In this document: piece after piece, positions 1 through 8,121 of the stretch | Numbering within the stretch: position 1 is the first letter of the stretch | Layout of the letters: every line of letters starts with the position of its first letter | Source: WANQ01 sp964448055 | GTDB lineage: Archaea; Thermoproteota; Thermoprotei_A; Sulfolobales; WANQ01 | Reading direction: 5' to 3' | Assembly (NCBI GenBank): GCA_964448055.1 | Contig: CAYUVB010000038.1 | Span: forward strand, 1-15,189 | Length of the DNA stretch: 15,189 bases | Program-made: the position numbers and the translations under genes | The notes under the pieces: model-generated | The model's database searches: none | Seen by the model: only the letters and a program-made list of their open reading frames with translations | Told to the model about the DNA's origin: nothing

Positions 1-1
1 A

Positions 2-697
2 AAAAGAAGCGACATGGAAAAACTAGCAAGAGCAACAGGAGGAAGAATAGTAACAAGTATTAGAGACTTATCCGAGAAGGACTTAGGTTATGCCGAATTA
101 GTAGAGGAGAGAAAAGTCGGTAACGATAAGATGGTGTTCATAGAAGGATGCAAGAACCCAAGAGCAGTAACAATACTACTACGTGGAGCAAATGACATGT
201 TATTAGACGAAGTTGAAAGAAGCATACAAGACTCATTACACACATTAAGGAATGTACTAAGAAAACCAGCAATCGTACCAGGTGGTGGTGCAGTAGAAAT
301 AGAACTAGCAATACGTCTCAGGGACTGGGCAGAAACAGTTAGCGGTAAAGAGCAATTGGCTGTACAAGCATTTGCTGAGGCGCTAGAAGAAATACCAATG
401 ATACTAGCAGAAACAGCAGGATTAGATGCACTAGACACTATAGCTGAATTAGTGAAGAAGCACAAAGATGAAAGCAAGATATATGCAGGAATAGACGTTA
501 TTAATGGTAAGGTAGTAGACGACATGACTAAACTTGGCGTAATAGAACCAGTAATAGTAAAAGAGCAAGTGATTAAGAGTGCAACCGAAGCTGCCACGAT
601 GATACTAAAGATTGACGATATAATTGCTGCAGCTCCTCCAAAAAAGGAAAAGAAAAAGGAACACGAAGAAGAGGAAAAAGGTAAGTTCGAATTCTAG
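2..697 (+). CDS. thsA: Thermosome (group II chaperonin) subunit, 3' part
   Basis: The gene is cut by the window's left edge. The frame is open from base 2 and reads KRSDMEKLARATGGRI, so the ATG at 14 is an internal Met of a thermosome and not a start. The visible ~230 residues cover the end of the apical domain and the second intermediate and equatorial domains. Family marks are AVTILLRG, VPGGGAVEIELA, AFAEALEEIP and AETAGLDALD, followed by the IYAGIDV region. The product is an ATP-driven double-ring cytosolic chaperonin that refolds proteins at high temperature. The tail is lysine- and glutamate-rich and ends GKFEF, with no Gly-Gly-Met repeats. A T-rich stretch follows the stop. The family assignment is secure. 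Which paralogue (alpha, beta or gamma) it is cannot be told, so the symbol is nominal. Confidence 0.95.
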   Translation, partial: KRSDMEKLARATGGRIVTSIRDLSEKDLGYAELVEERKVGNDKMVFIEGCKNPRAVTILLRGANDMLLDEVERSIQDSLHTLRNVLRKPAIVPGGGAVEIELAIRLRDWAETVSGKEQLAVQAFAEALEEIPMILAETAGLDALDTIAELVKKHKDESKIYAGIDVINGKVVDDMTKLGVIEPVIVKEQVIKSATEAATMILKIDDIIAAAPPKKEKKKEHEEEEKGKFEF

Positions 698-705
698 CAC
701 AATAT

Positions 706-758
706 AGTTTAATTTTATATAATTGAGAATAATTTTTAAAATTCTTTATTATTTATTG
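706..758 (+). terminator. T-rich terminator region after the thermosome gene
   Basis: The 127-bp space between the thermosome stop and rpoK is very AT-rich. It holds several T runs (TTTAATTTTATAT, AATTTTTAAAATT, TTTATTATTTATT). Archaeal RNA polymerase terminates on T-rich non-template DNA, so this is a plausible termination zone. There is no clear hairpin. TTTTTAAAAT near 732-741 could instead be a distal TATA element for rpoK. Confidence 0.45.
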
Positions 759-777
759 GTATCGTTAGGCATAACAC

Positions 778-813
778 TATTTATACCCCAATACATTAGC
801 CTTTGAAGAGGTG
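778..813 (+). promoter_or_regulatory. rpoK promoter and ribosome binding site
   Basis: CTATTTATAC at 778-787 is a candidate TATA box. GAGGTG at 808-813 is a strong Shine-Dalgarno match lying 11 bases before TTG 825 and 14 before ATG 828, which favours the TTG as start. A TATA box at 778 would start transcription close to the Shine-Dalgarno, so the upstream TTTTTAAAAT near 732 remains an alternative. Confidence 0.4.
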
Positions 814-824
814 TACTCAGAGAA

Positions 825-1097
825 TTGATGGTTCTTTGGCGTAGAAAAGGTGGTGTAACAATACCTAAACTCACAAGATATGAGAAAGCGAGGATAATAG
901 GCGCAAGAGCACTACAAATAGCGCTTGGCGCACCAGTACTAGTGGATGCATCAAAACTCAAGAATAAAGACCCTATAACAATAGCTGAAGAAGAATTCAA
1001 GAGAGGTGTTTTACCAGTAACTATTCGAAGGAGACTCCCAGATGGGACATATGAGTTAGTTCCATTATCCGAGTTGATTAAGGGCGAGGAAGAGTAA
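825..1097 (+). CDS. rpoK: DNA-directed RNA polymerase subunit K (Rpb6 homologue)
   Basis: The 90-residue protein has the whole RpoK/Rpb6/omega signature: IPKLTRYEKARIIGARALQI followed by LGAPVLV, then GVLPVTIRRRLPDG and a C-terminal ELVPLSELI. The subunit binds the RNA polymerase core and helps hold the largest subunit. The length is normal for archaeal RpoK. The start is TTG 825, directly followed by ATG 828. The TTG suits the GAGGTG site better, and either start leaves the domain intact. The stop overlaps the ATG of the downstream membrane protease by one base (TAATG), so the two are almost certainly cotranscribed and translationally coupled. Confidence 0.95.
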   Translation: MMVLWRRKGGVTIPKLTRYEKARIIGARALQIALGAPVLVDASKLKNKDPITIAEEEFKRGVLPVTIRRRLPDGTYELVPLSELIKGEEE

Positions 1098-2224
1098 TGG
1101 ACATAGAACTAGTAAGAAGTATCATAGAGGATTACTTTGTAGTAATAGCGTACAGAGGATCTGCACACGAATATACTAATAGTATAGTGGAATTCTTAGT
1201 TGAACCAAAAAGTAATAACATTGAACAACTATTTGATGAGCTCTATATGAAGCTTTCATCAAAGAATATAATACCTATATTAGATGCTAGACAAGGGGTT
1301 CTGACATTAAGATTAATAGAAAAGCCTGAGGTATTTCATATAAGGAGTATATTTAAGAGGATATTGCCGCTTATATTGTTCTTAGCAACTGTAACTACGG
1401 TATACATATCAGGAATATATCTTTCCATGGGATATCGTGAGTTAGTAGGCTCACGTGAAAGTATAATGCTAGATGCATTATTATACTCGGTCTCACTTAT
1501 GGGGGTTCTCCTGGTTCATGAACTAGGGCATTATATAGTTGCAAGGCTAAGCGGGGTACCTGTATCATTACCATACTTCATCCCCGCACCACCAGCTAGC
1601 ATAGGTCTGCTTGGGACATTTGGTGCAGTAATTAATATGAGACTTCCTCCAAAGTCGATTAATAGACTAGCATTGATAGGATTAATGGGTCCATTAGTAG
1701 GATACATAGCTACAATACCCGTAGCTTTATTGGGTTTAAATTTGTCAGCTAAAATACCATTAAGTGAGGTACATAAGTTAGCAGGGAATCTTATTGAAAT
1801 TAGAGCTGTTCCTTTAACATTAAAACTAATAATGGATTATGGTATTAAAGGTAATGTAACAATATTGTCCCATCCAGTTATGCTTGCCGCATATTTTCTA
1901 TTCCTTATAACATTCTTAAATCTTTTACCGATAGGGCAACTTGATGGGGGGCATATAGTAAGATCCTTAACATCAACTGAAACACATAGAATAATAAGCG
2001 TACTTGTGTCATCTACTTTAATGGTACTTGGTATGGTATTAGCATACACTGTTGACCCCATATACATGATCTTTGTGTTCTTCTCGGTACTAGCATTAGT
2101 TTTAACTGGGAGAAGGGAGCATGTAGGAGTGCTTAATAATCTATCTATCCTATCAGGCAAGTATCGTATAATACCATTAGTCTATGTTATTTTATTAATT
2201 CTAACAATACCTATTCCGGGCTAG
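1097..2224 (+). CDS. Site-2-protease-type membrane metalloprotease (peptidase M50)
   Basis: This 375-residue multi-pass membrane protein has the zinc-protease motif HELGH at residues 141-145 inside a hydrophobic segment. The second M50 motif, NLLPIGQLDGGH, spans residues 275-286, with Asp283 as the expected third zinc ligand. A soluble N-terminal part (about 1-85) precedes the first membrane segment (about 87-110). The PYFIPAPP and LGTFGAVINMR motifs between the two catalytic helices are typical of archaeal and plant (EGY-like) S2P homologues. Family members cut transmembrane segments, often to release membrane-tethered regulators; the substrate here is unknown. It overlaps rpoK by one base, with no room for its own promoter. 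No PDZ domain is evident. Confidence 0.9.
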   Translation: MDIELVRSIIEDYFVVIAYRGSAHEYTNSIVEFLVEPKSNNIEQLFDELYMKLSSKNIIPILDARQGVLTLRLIEKPEVFHIRSIFKRILPLILFLATVTTVYISGIYLSMGYRELVGSRESIMLDALLYSVSLMGVLLVHELGHYIVARLSGVPVSLPYFIPAPPASIGLLGTFGAVINMRLPPKSINRLALIGLMGPLVGYIATIPVALLGLNLSAKIPLSEVHKLAGNLIEIRAVPLTLKLIMDYGIKGNVTILSHPVMLAAYFLFLITFLNLLPIGQLDGGHIVRSLTSTETHRIISVLVSSTLMVLGMVLAYTVDPIYMIFVFFSVLALVLTGRREHVGVLNNLSILSGKYRIIPLVYVILLILTIPIPG

Positions 2225-2226
2225 AA

Positions 2227-2270
2227 CGTTATAAATCCTTGTTAAAGAAGGTAGACACTGTTATAGTAAG
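2227..2270 (+). promoter_or_regulatory. Candidate topoisomerase promoter
   Basis: Two TATA-like elements lie in the 63-bp gap. GTTATAAAT at 2228-2236 would give a leader of about 30 nt. GTTATAGTA at about 2260-2268 is about 25 bp before ATG 2288 and would give a leaderless mRNA. No convincing Shine-Dalgarno precedes 2288, which favours the second. Confidence 0.4.
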
Positions 2271-2287
2271 TTTATGGGCAAGTAGTT

Positions 2288-4327
2288 ATGCCTAGCCATT
2301 GGCGGCTCGCTAAGGTGTTAGGTAAAGGTTATAAGCTGATAATAGCTGAAAAGCCTAAAGCTGCTAAACGTATTGCTGAAGCATTATCGTATGGTAGAGC
2401 TAGGAAGTATAGTTACAAGGGTGTACCTTTCTGGACTTTTGTATTAGGTTTCGACAAATATGTTGTTGCATCAGCAGTAGGTCACTTATTTACGCTTAAA
2501 ACGGATGAGGAAGGATTTCCTGTATTCAATTACTATTGGGCACCTATATGGGAGGTAGAAGATAGGGTTGACTATGCTAAAAAATACTATGAGTTACTAA
2601 TGTTGCTTGCAAAATATGCAGCTGAGTACATTAATGCTTGTGACTACGATATAGAAGGCTCAGTTATAGGATACATGATAATTAAGTTCCTAGGTGATAT
2701 CAGAAGAACTAAGAGGATGAAGTATTCCAGCTTAACAGATGCAGAGCTTAGAAGAGCTTTCAAAACATTAGGTCCCCTAGATAAGCCTATGGTAGAAGCA
2801 GGGTTATGCAGACATGAGCTTGATTGGATTTGGGGTATAAACGTTAGTAGAGCACTCATGAGAGCACTATATAGAGTCACTAATAGGAAAGTAAGCCTTA
2901 GTGCTGGTAGAGTACAATCACCAACACTAATAGAGGTTGTTAGGAGGGAACGTGAAAGGAAACTACATATACCGCTTCCTAAACCAACGTTATCTGTCTC
3001 GGTCCTAGTAGGTAATGAAAGAATACCCTTAGAAATAATAGAACCCGAAATAAAAACACTTGACCAAGCAAGACGTATAGCATTAGAGTTAAGAAAACAA
3101 AAGTATCTTACAGTAATAAGCAGAGCGTACGAGGAAGAAAAACTCGAACCACCTCCTCCATTCAATCTAGGAGATCTGCAAGCAGAGGCTTCAAGAATAT
3201 ATGGTTATAGTCCATTAACAACTCAGAGGATAGCCGAACAATTATATCTTGATGCATTGATAAGTTATCCTAGAACGAATAGTCAGAAATTACCCCATAC
3301 ACTTAATTATAGAGACATTCTTGAGAAACTGTACTGGATTGACAATTATTCAAGGTTAGTTAAAAAACTATTAATGGAGACTAAAGGAATACTTAGACCA
3401 CATCAAGGAGTAAAAGAGGATCCTGCTCACCCGGCTATATACCCCACTGGCGTTAAGCCTGGGAAACTAGGTGCTAGGCAGTGGAAAATATATGATTTAA
3501 TAGTAAGAAGATTTTTAGCAACATTCGCAAAGCCAGCAGTAATAAATAGGGTAAAGGCGATACTTAAGGGTCCTTTGAATACTAAGTTCTTGTTAAACGT
3601 TAGAAGCTTACGTTATAGTGGGTGGCTATTCTATTACCCGTATGTAAAGATAGAGGTAAAGTCTTTGCCAAGGATAGATTTAGGTGATAGATTAGAGATA
3701 AGCCACGTTATGGTTAAGGTAACTTATACAGCACCTCCACAAGCTTACACTAAGACTGAAATAGTTAAATGGATGGAGCGCGTGAACATAGGAACTGAAG
3801 GTACGCGTGCCCGAATAGCAGAAACACTATTCGAAAGAAAATATCTTGAAGTAAAGAGAGGTAAGGTAGTAGTAACACCATTAGGTTTAGCAGTAGCAGA
3901 AGTACTAGAGGAGTATTTCAGAGAATTGACGAGTGTAGAGCTTACACGAAAATTTGAACAATACATGAATGAAATCAGAATGGGTATCCGAACGAAAACT
4001 CAAGTAGTAGATGAGGCTAAGAAAACACTTCTGACATTGTTTGAAAAATATCAGAAACAAATGGACATAATAGGCTTAAAACTTGCTCAAAGTTTAGGTT
4101 TGAGGACACCATTAAAGAAATGTTTACTCTGCAACAGAGAAATCTATGATAATGGTTTATGCATATACCATGCCAAAGCGTTAAGTAAGCTAAGAGAAAC
4201 TTATGGTATTTGGCGCAATGTTTTAGGATTAACGTGGCAAGACTATCTTGCCAAGTTATCCAAATTGAAGAGCACTGGAGAATGGGTAAGAGACGTAATT
4301 AATGCGTTGCTTAAAGGGAAAACTTAG
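2288..4327 (+). CDS. topA: Type IA DNA topoisomerase (archaeal topoisomerase I/III)
   Basis: This 679-residue enzyme cuts and rejoins one DNA strand through a 5'-phosphotyrosine. An N-terminal TOPRIM fold starts at IIAEKPKAAKRIAEAL with Glu21, and the acidic triad CDYDIEGS has D119, D121 and E123. SAGRVQSPTL is the conserved topoisomerase IA motif. The catalytic tyrosine is Y327 in ISYPRTNSQ. A single zinc knuckle lies near the C-terminus with C612, C615, C625 and H628. There is no helicase domain, so this is not reverse gyrase. The TOPRIM motif has Ile and Ser where many bacterial enzymes have Arg and Glu (DxDREGE). ATG 2288 is the only near start, because an in-frame stop lies at 2267. Tail-to-tail with signal peptidase. 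Confidence 0.93.
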   Translation: MPSHWRLAKVLGKGYKLIIAEKPKAAKRIAEALSYGRARKYSYKGVPFWTFVLGFDKYVVASAVGHLFTLKTDEEGFPVFNYYWAPIWEVEDRVDYAKKYYELLMLLAKYAAEYINACDYDIEGSVIGYMIIKFLGDIRRTKRMKYSSLTDAELRRAFKTLGPLDKPMVEAGLCRHELDWIWGINVSRALMRALYRVTNRKVSLSAGRVQSPTLIEVVRRERERKLHIPLPKPTLSVSVLVGNERIPLEIIEPEIKTLDQARRIALELRKQKYLTVISRAYEEEKLEPPPPFNLGDLQAEASRIYGYSPLTTQRIAEQLYLDALISYPRTNSQKLPHTLNYRDILEKLYWIDNYSRLVKKLLMETKGILRPHQGVKEDPAHPAIYPTGVKPGKLGARQWKIYDLIVRRFLATFAKPAVINRVKAILKGPLNTKFLLNVRSLRYSGWLFYYPYVKIEVKSLPRIDLGDRLEISHVMVKVTYTAPPQAYTKTEIVKWMERVNIGTEGTRARIAETLFERKYLEVKRGKVVVTPLGLAVAEVLEEYFRELTSVELTRKFEQYMNEIRMGIRTKTQVVDEAKKTLLTLFEKYQKQMDIIGLKLAQSLGLRTPLKKCLLCNREIYDNGLCIYHAKALSKLRETYGIWRNVLGLTWQDYLAKLSKLKSTGEWVRDVINALLKGKT

Positions 4328-4329
4328 AT

Positions 4330-4380
4330 TAGGTTATCTATGTCCCGTAAAACCCATAAACATTAGGGATAGATAACCTA
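4330..4380. terminator. Stem-loop over the convergent gene ends
   Basis: TAGGTTATCTAT (4330-4341) is perfectly complementary to ATAGATAACCTA (4369-4380). A further CCC/GGG pair (4344-4346 with 4366-4368) is reached across a 2-nt bulge. The loop is about 19 nt. The structure starts 2 bp after the topoisomerase stop and overlaps the last codons of the signal peptidase gene on the other strand. It would form in either transcript and could act as a bidirectional terminator or as RNA 3'-end protection. Confidence 0.6.
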
Positions 4381-4828
4381 GATAAGGTATCTTGAGTACT
4401 GCACCATTGATTTCCACTGCAACACCAACAATTCTCTCGTAGGGTACTCCAGGTGTTCTAATATCACTGCATATACTTGTAGGGCTGTACTCGTAGAATT
4501 GTCCAAGTCTAGAATCATCATAAGGATTGTAGTCACCCTTTGTACGGTAATAGTATTTATTTCCTAATTTTATTACCTCTATTACTCTATGTATTATGTA
4601 ACCTCCACCACACCTCTTGTAAACAACCACGTCCCCTACATGTATATCCTGTGGTGGAGGCTTGTATAGTAGTACTATATCGCCCTCAAGGAATAAGGGC
4701 ACCATGCTTCTTCCACTAATTACTGCCATTGGCGCTTCAGCACCAGTTATGTATGGTGCAAAAACGTTTAGTAAGACGACTATTAGGATAGCAGAAACTA
4801 CTCCTACATACTCTACTATCTTGCCCAA
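4334..4828 (-). CDS. sec11: Signal peptidase I, archaeal/ER (S26B) type
   Basis: A 164-residue membrane-bound serine protease that removes signal peptides from exported proteins. An N-terminal membrane anchor (about residues 6-28) is followed by box B SGRSMVP, whose nucleophile is Ser41. Then come GDIVLLYKPP, GDVVVYKR and YIIHRVIE with His80. TKGDYNPYDD has Asp99, Asp104 and Asp105. A His in place of Lys as general base is the mark of the archaeal/ER type. A second hydrophobic stretch lies at the C-terminus. The start is TTG with AGAGGT about 11 nt upstream. It is the last gene of the minus-strand cluster, 60 bp after the zinc-ribbon gene, and may have its own promoter. Confidence 0.92.
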   Translation of the reverse strand: MGKIVEYVGVVSAILIVVLLNVFAPYITGAEAPMAVISGRSMVPLFLEGDIVLLYKPPPQDIHVGDVVVYKRCGGGYIIHRVIEVIKLGNKYYYRTKGDYNPYDDSRLGQFYEYSPTSICSDIRTPGVPYERIVGVAVEINGAVLKIPYLGYLSLMFMGFTGHR

Positions 4829-4864
4829 AGGGATTTAGACCTCTTGGAAACATAAATTAAGATA

Positions 4865-4894
4865 GAGTAATAAGTATGAGTGTTAAAATTACTC
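4865..4894 (-). repeat. Inverted repeat between zinc-ribbon and signal peptidase genes
   Basis: GAGTAAT (4865-4871) and ATTACTC (4888-4894) form a 7-bp perfect inverted repeat with a 16-nt spacer. It overlaps the stop codon of the zinc-ribbon gene. It could be a weak terminator or an operator for the signal peptidase gene. It is short enough to be chance in AT-rich DNA. Confidence 0.3.
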
Positions 4895-5209
4895 TTCTTC
4901 CTCTTCTAGTTCGTCTATATCAATTTCTATAATAGGTCCTTCTCTCTTAGTTGGAGGTTGTTTTGATCCGAGCTTTTTCTTACCACTAGCTGTTTCTACT
5001 TCTACCTCACTACCTCCAGTTTTTATTTTGCTTATAACAGCTCTCCATTTATTACCACAGTTAGGGCACTCAAACATACCCATAACAGTTATAGTGATTC
5101 TACCATAGGCATCAGGCATAGGTGCCACTAATTGCCATGTTCTATAAGGTTTGTCTACTCTTGTGCCACAAGAGGGACATACATAAGGGTCTCTTTTCCT
5201 TCTAGGCAA
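4889..5209 (-). CDS. Zinc-ribbon protein with acidic tail, function unknown
   Basis: A protein of about 106 residues with two CPxC knuckles (CPSC and CPNC, about 37 residues apart) that would bind one zinc in a ribbon fold. The N-terminus is basic (PRRKRD), the middle is a beta-rich GRITITVMGMFECP segment, and the C-terminus is strongly acidic, ending in a run of Glu. The layout resembles small archaeal transcription- or RNA-associated zinc ribbons, but I cannot name the family. TTG 5209 is chosen because AGGTGG (5215-5220) lies 5 nt upstream. The alternative GTG 5218 falls inside that Shine-Dalgarno and would add three residues. TATTATAACT at 5245-5254 (read on the minus strand) may be its own TATA box. 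Confidence 0.8.
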   Translation of the reverse strand: MPRRKRDPYVCPSCGTRVDKPYRTWQLVAPMPDAYGRITITVMGMFECPNCGNKWRAVISKIKTGGSEVEVETASGKKKLGSKQPPTKREGPIIEIDIDELEEEEE

Positions 5210-5255
5210 TTTTTCCACCTACCTTTTCCTAGCTATGTTCTAGCTATTATAACTT

Positions 5256-6116
5256 TTAGTCCTCTGCTCCCAAATACTCTATACTTACGTCGTACTCCTC
5301 CAACTCCGACAATATAATCATTGTACTCTCATTTATCAAATCGTCTTTTATTGAATGATAGAGATTCCTTGGTACACTAATTCTTACATCATAGTTAGTG
5401 CTATTGCCTTCTATTTTTGTGACCACAACGTCAACATTCATTCCAGGTACACTTCCACGTTTTGTTTTAGATTTTATAATTTCCTTTATTTTTTCAGCAA
5501 TTCTAGTAGTATGGCCTAGTGGTACTCCATTAACTTTCACTTTTAAATGAAGTGCTATCCTCCGTGAAGGTGTTTTCACTGGTTTAAGAAATACGTATCT
5601 ATTGGGTACTCTTATTACGGAGCCATCGGGAGCTTCAAGTATTATTGATAAAGGTGTTATATCTGTGACTTTACCTTCATATTCTCCTATACGCACATAT
5701 GTATCCTGTAGTATCATTTTACTTGCTAGTATAGTGTAGTAGCCCATTATGTTAGCAAAGAATTCCCACATCGAGAATAATATTGCTGCAAAGACTATGA
5801 ATAATGGTATTAGTAGTGTTTCAACGCCAGTAAGAGTATATGCTATTGCTATTAATGCTACGATATATGTTGCCGTAGTAGTTATACTTCTTATCTTCAT
5901 ACCAACTGGTTTGGCTATTATACCTCTATACTCTAACCTGCTAACAATAACGCTAACTATCTTTGTAAACACAAGTGCTATGACAAGTATTACTGCTACT
6001 TCAATAAGTCCTAGTAACAACGGGTTTTCAAGTAAATGTGTGAGATAATCGTAGAGACCCCTAAGGAGTCCTACTATATCGGTAAGAGCTTGAGGTATGT
6101 TAGAATTATTTACCAA
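5256..6116 (-). CDS. mscS: Small-conductance mechanosensitive channel (MscS family)
   Basis: A 286-residue membrane protein. Hydrophobic segments lie at about 33-58, 79-98 and 101-133. The third runs into the MscS beta domain with the diagnostic order ANIMGYYTILASKMILQDTY, then IGEYEGKVTDITPLSIIL, DGSVIRVPNRYV and a C-terminal alpha/beta domain. Such channels open under membrane tension and release solutes on osmotic downshock. The start is TTG. Its Shine-Dalgarno AGGTGA overlaps the trkA stop codon with 7 nt spacing, so translation is probably coupled to trkA. Clustering with a Trk K+ uptake system points to a joint role in turgor and osmotic balance. Confidence 0.9.
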   Translation of the reverse strand: MVNNSNIPQALTDIVGLLRGLYDYLTHLLENPLLLGLIEVAVILVIALVFTKIVSVIVSRLEYRGIIAKPVGMKIRSITTTATYIVALIAIAYTLTGVETLLIPLFIVFAAILFSMWEFFANIMGYYTILASKMILQDTYVRIGEYEGKVTDITPLSIILEAPDGSVIRVPNRYVFLKPVKTPSRRIALHLKVKVNGVPLGHTTRIAEKIKEIIKSKTKRGSVPGMNVDVVVTKIEGNSTNYDVRISVPRNLYHSIKDDLINESTMIILSELEEYDVSIEYLGAED

Positions 6117-6123
6117 CTATAAT

Positions 6124-6780
6124 TCACCTGAATGCTTCTATAAAGGAGTCTATTTTATCTCTTCTTACTAACGCTATTATCTCATACCCTGCTTGTAGTT
6201 CAATAGCTTCTTCTGGATCTATAAACTTGTCTCCATCATATATTGCTAATATTTTACCGGTGTTTCTAGGGTAATTTACCTCGCTAAGTTGTTTACCGTA
6301 GCTTCTATCCATTTCTGTTATGGTGAATGATACAAGCACGTAATTACCTGTAAATGCTGGTACAAGTGTTGAAGCAATGTATTTGCCTTCAAGAAGTGAC
6401 TGTATTAATTTTGCTGTTATGTAGGCTTCGTTCACTGGTTCAGCTACTTCAGCGTCCTCCATAAGTCTTGCAACTCTTTCGTCTTTGACTCTCGCAATTC
6501 TGTGTGTAACGTTGTAAACCTTAGCTATTAATGCTACAAATAAATTTACTTCATCTTTGTCTGTAACAGCTATAACTGCATCAAATCTATGTAGGTCTAC
6601 TTCTTCATAGAGACGTGGATTGGTGGCGTCCATGTTTATAGCCATTACATCTGCTTCACGTGTCACGGCGTCACACTTATCTTTATCTTTATCAACCACT
6701 ATTACCTCATTACCTCTGCTAGCTAGTTCCCGTGCAAGCTCCTTGCCTACTTGACCTGCGCCAACTATGAGTATTCTCAA
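6124..6780 (-). CDS. trkA: TrkA-family K+ uptake regulatory subunit (RCK domain)
   Basis: The 218-residue cytosolic protein starts with a Rossmann fold: GAGQVG at residues 7-12 and the ribose-binding acid Asp30 at the end of the second strand (VIVVDKD). The core TrkA-N (RCK-N) sequence follows, with DATNP, FDAVIAVTDKDEVNLF and RIARVKD. The second half (about 135-218) is a TrkA-C (RCK-C) domain. It should bind NAD(H) or ATP and gate the TrkH channel subunit encoded just upstream. Trk systems pair one TrkH with cytosolic TrkA. The start is TTG with a strong AGGAGG site overlapping the trkH stop; the intergenic gap is 5 bp. Confidence 0.93.
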   Translation of the reverse strand: MRILIVGAGQVGKELARELASRGNEVIVVDKDKDKCDAVTREADVMAINMDATNPRLYEEVDLHRFDAVIAVTDKDEVNLFVALIAKVYNVTHRIARVKDERVARLMEDAEVAEPVNEAYITAKLIQSLLEGKYIASTLVPAFTGNYVLVSFTITEMDRSYGKQLSEVNYPRNTGKILAIYDGDKFIDPEEAIELQAGYEIIALVRRDKIDSFIEAFR

Positions 6781-6785
6781 GATTC

Positions 6786-8021
6786 CTAACCTCCTCTACC
6801 TAGGGCTTTAGCAATAACGACTATAAATGGGTATATTTCAAGTCTCCCAAGAAGCATTATTACGATGTATACAGCTTTAGCAGCATCAGGCATATGAGGA
6901 CCTACCAAACCTACACTAAGACCAGTACATGTTTGGGCACTCGCGGTTTCAAATAGTACATCCACATAGCTAACATTTATCCCCTCATAGAAGTAAATGT
7001 ATGCCGTTATAAGCGAACCTATAAGTAAGGTAGCAATATATAGAACAATGAATACTGATACCTTACGTACAACGTCATCGCTTATTATGCGGGTTCCAAT
7101 CTTAGGAGCAAACATGGTCTTAGGTGGGAGTAGTATGCGTTTAACCTCCCATCCTACAGCCTTTAAGAATACTACTAATCTATAGATTTTAATACCAGCT
7201 GATGTAGAGGAGGTACTGCCACCTATAACCATTAATGTAACAAATAACATCTTTGCTATATCAGGATACTCAACAATACTTGCGACTTGGAAACCCGTAT
7301 TAGTTAAAGCAGATATTGCATGGAATAATGACTCAGTATATAATCTAAAATCTAATACCTTAAGATTATGTGATAGAACTACATAAGTTAGGCTACCGCC
7401 AACAAAAGCTATTATGAGTAAGGTTTTTACCTCAACACTACCAAGGAAACGTTTAAACCCTTCTCTTCGTAGACGTGAATAATCAACGAAGTTTATTGCC
7501 CCCATAATCATTGATAGGATTGCTGCATACCATACAGCTAATGAACCATAGAATCCTACGCTTTTAGCATGTGTAGAGAATCCTCCAGTACCAACACCTG
7601 TCATTGCATGGTTTATTGCATCGAATAAGTTCATGCCGGATAAGTAGAGAGCTAATGTTGCTATAATCGTAATGTACACGTATATTTTTAGCATGGCTAT
7701 AATTGTGCGTTTAATACTTGGCTCTATTCTCTCCTCCCTACCTTCAGCTAGGGCTAGCCTTGCAACGGTTACACCTCGTGCAAAAAGTGCTAGTGATATA
7801 ACTACTACGCCTAAGCCTCCAACCCATTGCATAAGGCTTCTCCAAAGGAGAACGGTTTGAGGCATAGCCTCAGGTTTAGTAACCATAGTTAGTCCTGTAC
7901 CGGTAAATCCGCTTACGCCTTCAAATAGGGAGTCGAGTAAGGGCATGCCCGTACTTAAGTGTAGTGTTATACCGCCAATAACAGGAATTATTATCCATGC
8001 GAAGACTGTTAGGACTACAGC
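6786..8021 (-). CDS. trkH: TrkH-type K+ transporter, N-terminus lost in assembly gap
   Basis: About 410 residues remain, from AVVLTVFAWII to the C-terminus. All four pore-loop signatures of the TrkH/KtrB superfamily are present in order: SGFTGTGLTMV, GVGTGGFSTHA, ALTNTGFQVAS and AQTCTGLSVGL. The intramembrane loop GGSTSSTSAGIKIYR and the ending GRLEIYPF also match TrkH. The protein imports K+ with H+ or Na+ gradients, under control of TrkA encoded 5 bp downstream. The 5' end runs into a block of unknown bases, so the start codon is not seen. The reading frame placed through the N block is arbitrary, because the real gap length is unknown. Confidence 0.93.
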   Translation of the reverse strand, partial: AVVLTVFAWIIIPVIGGITLHLSTGMPLLDSLFEGVSGFTGTGLTMVTKPEAMPQTVLLWRSLMQWVGGLGVVVISLALFARGVTVARLALAEGREERIEPSIKRTIIAMLKIYVYITIIATLALYLSGMNLFDAINHAMTGVGTGGFSTHAKSVGFYGSLAVWYAAILSMIMGAINFVDYSRLRREGFKRFLGSVEVKTLLIIAFVGGSLTYVVLSHNLKVLDFRLYTESLFHAISALTNTGFQVASIVEYPDIAKMLFVTLMVIGGSTSSTSAGIKIYRLVVFLKAVGWEVKRILLPPKTMFAPKIGTRIISDDVVRKVSVFIVLYIATLLIGSLITAYIYFYEGINVSYVDVLFETASAQTCTGLSVGLVGPHMPDAAKAVYIVIMLLGRLEIYPFIVVIAKALGRGG

Positions 8022-8121
8022 NNNNNNNNNNNNNNNNNNNNNNNNNNNNNNNNNNNNNNNNNNNNNNNNNNNNNNNNNNNNNNNNNNNNNNNNNNNNNNN
8101 NNNNNNNNNNNNNNNNNNNNN
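8022..8121. other. Assembly gap, exactly 100 N
   Basis: The run of N is exactly 100 bases, a conventional placeholder for a gap of unknown size. It interrupts the 5' end of trkH. Frames on the two sides cannot be compared, so it is unclear whether the membrane segment at 8122-8449 belongs to TrkH. Confidence 0.98.

Noticed and set aside
14..16. ATG 14 as the start of a 227-aa protein
   Set aside because: The frame is open upstream to the window edge and reads KRSD-MEKLARATG, an internal thermosome sequence; the gene is truncated by the window.
2288..4327. Reverse gyrase
   Set aside because: The protein has only the topoisomerase IA part and no helicase domain or Walker motifs, and it is far too short.
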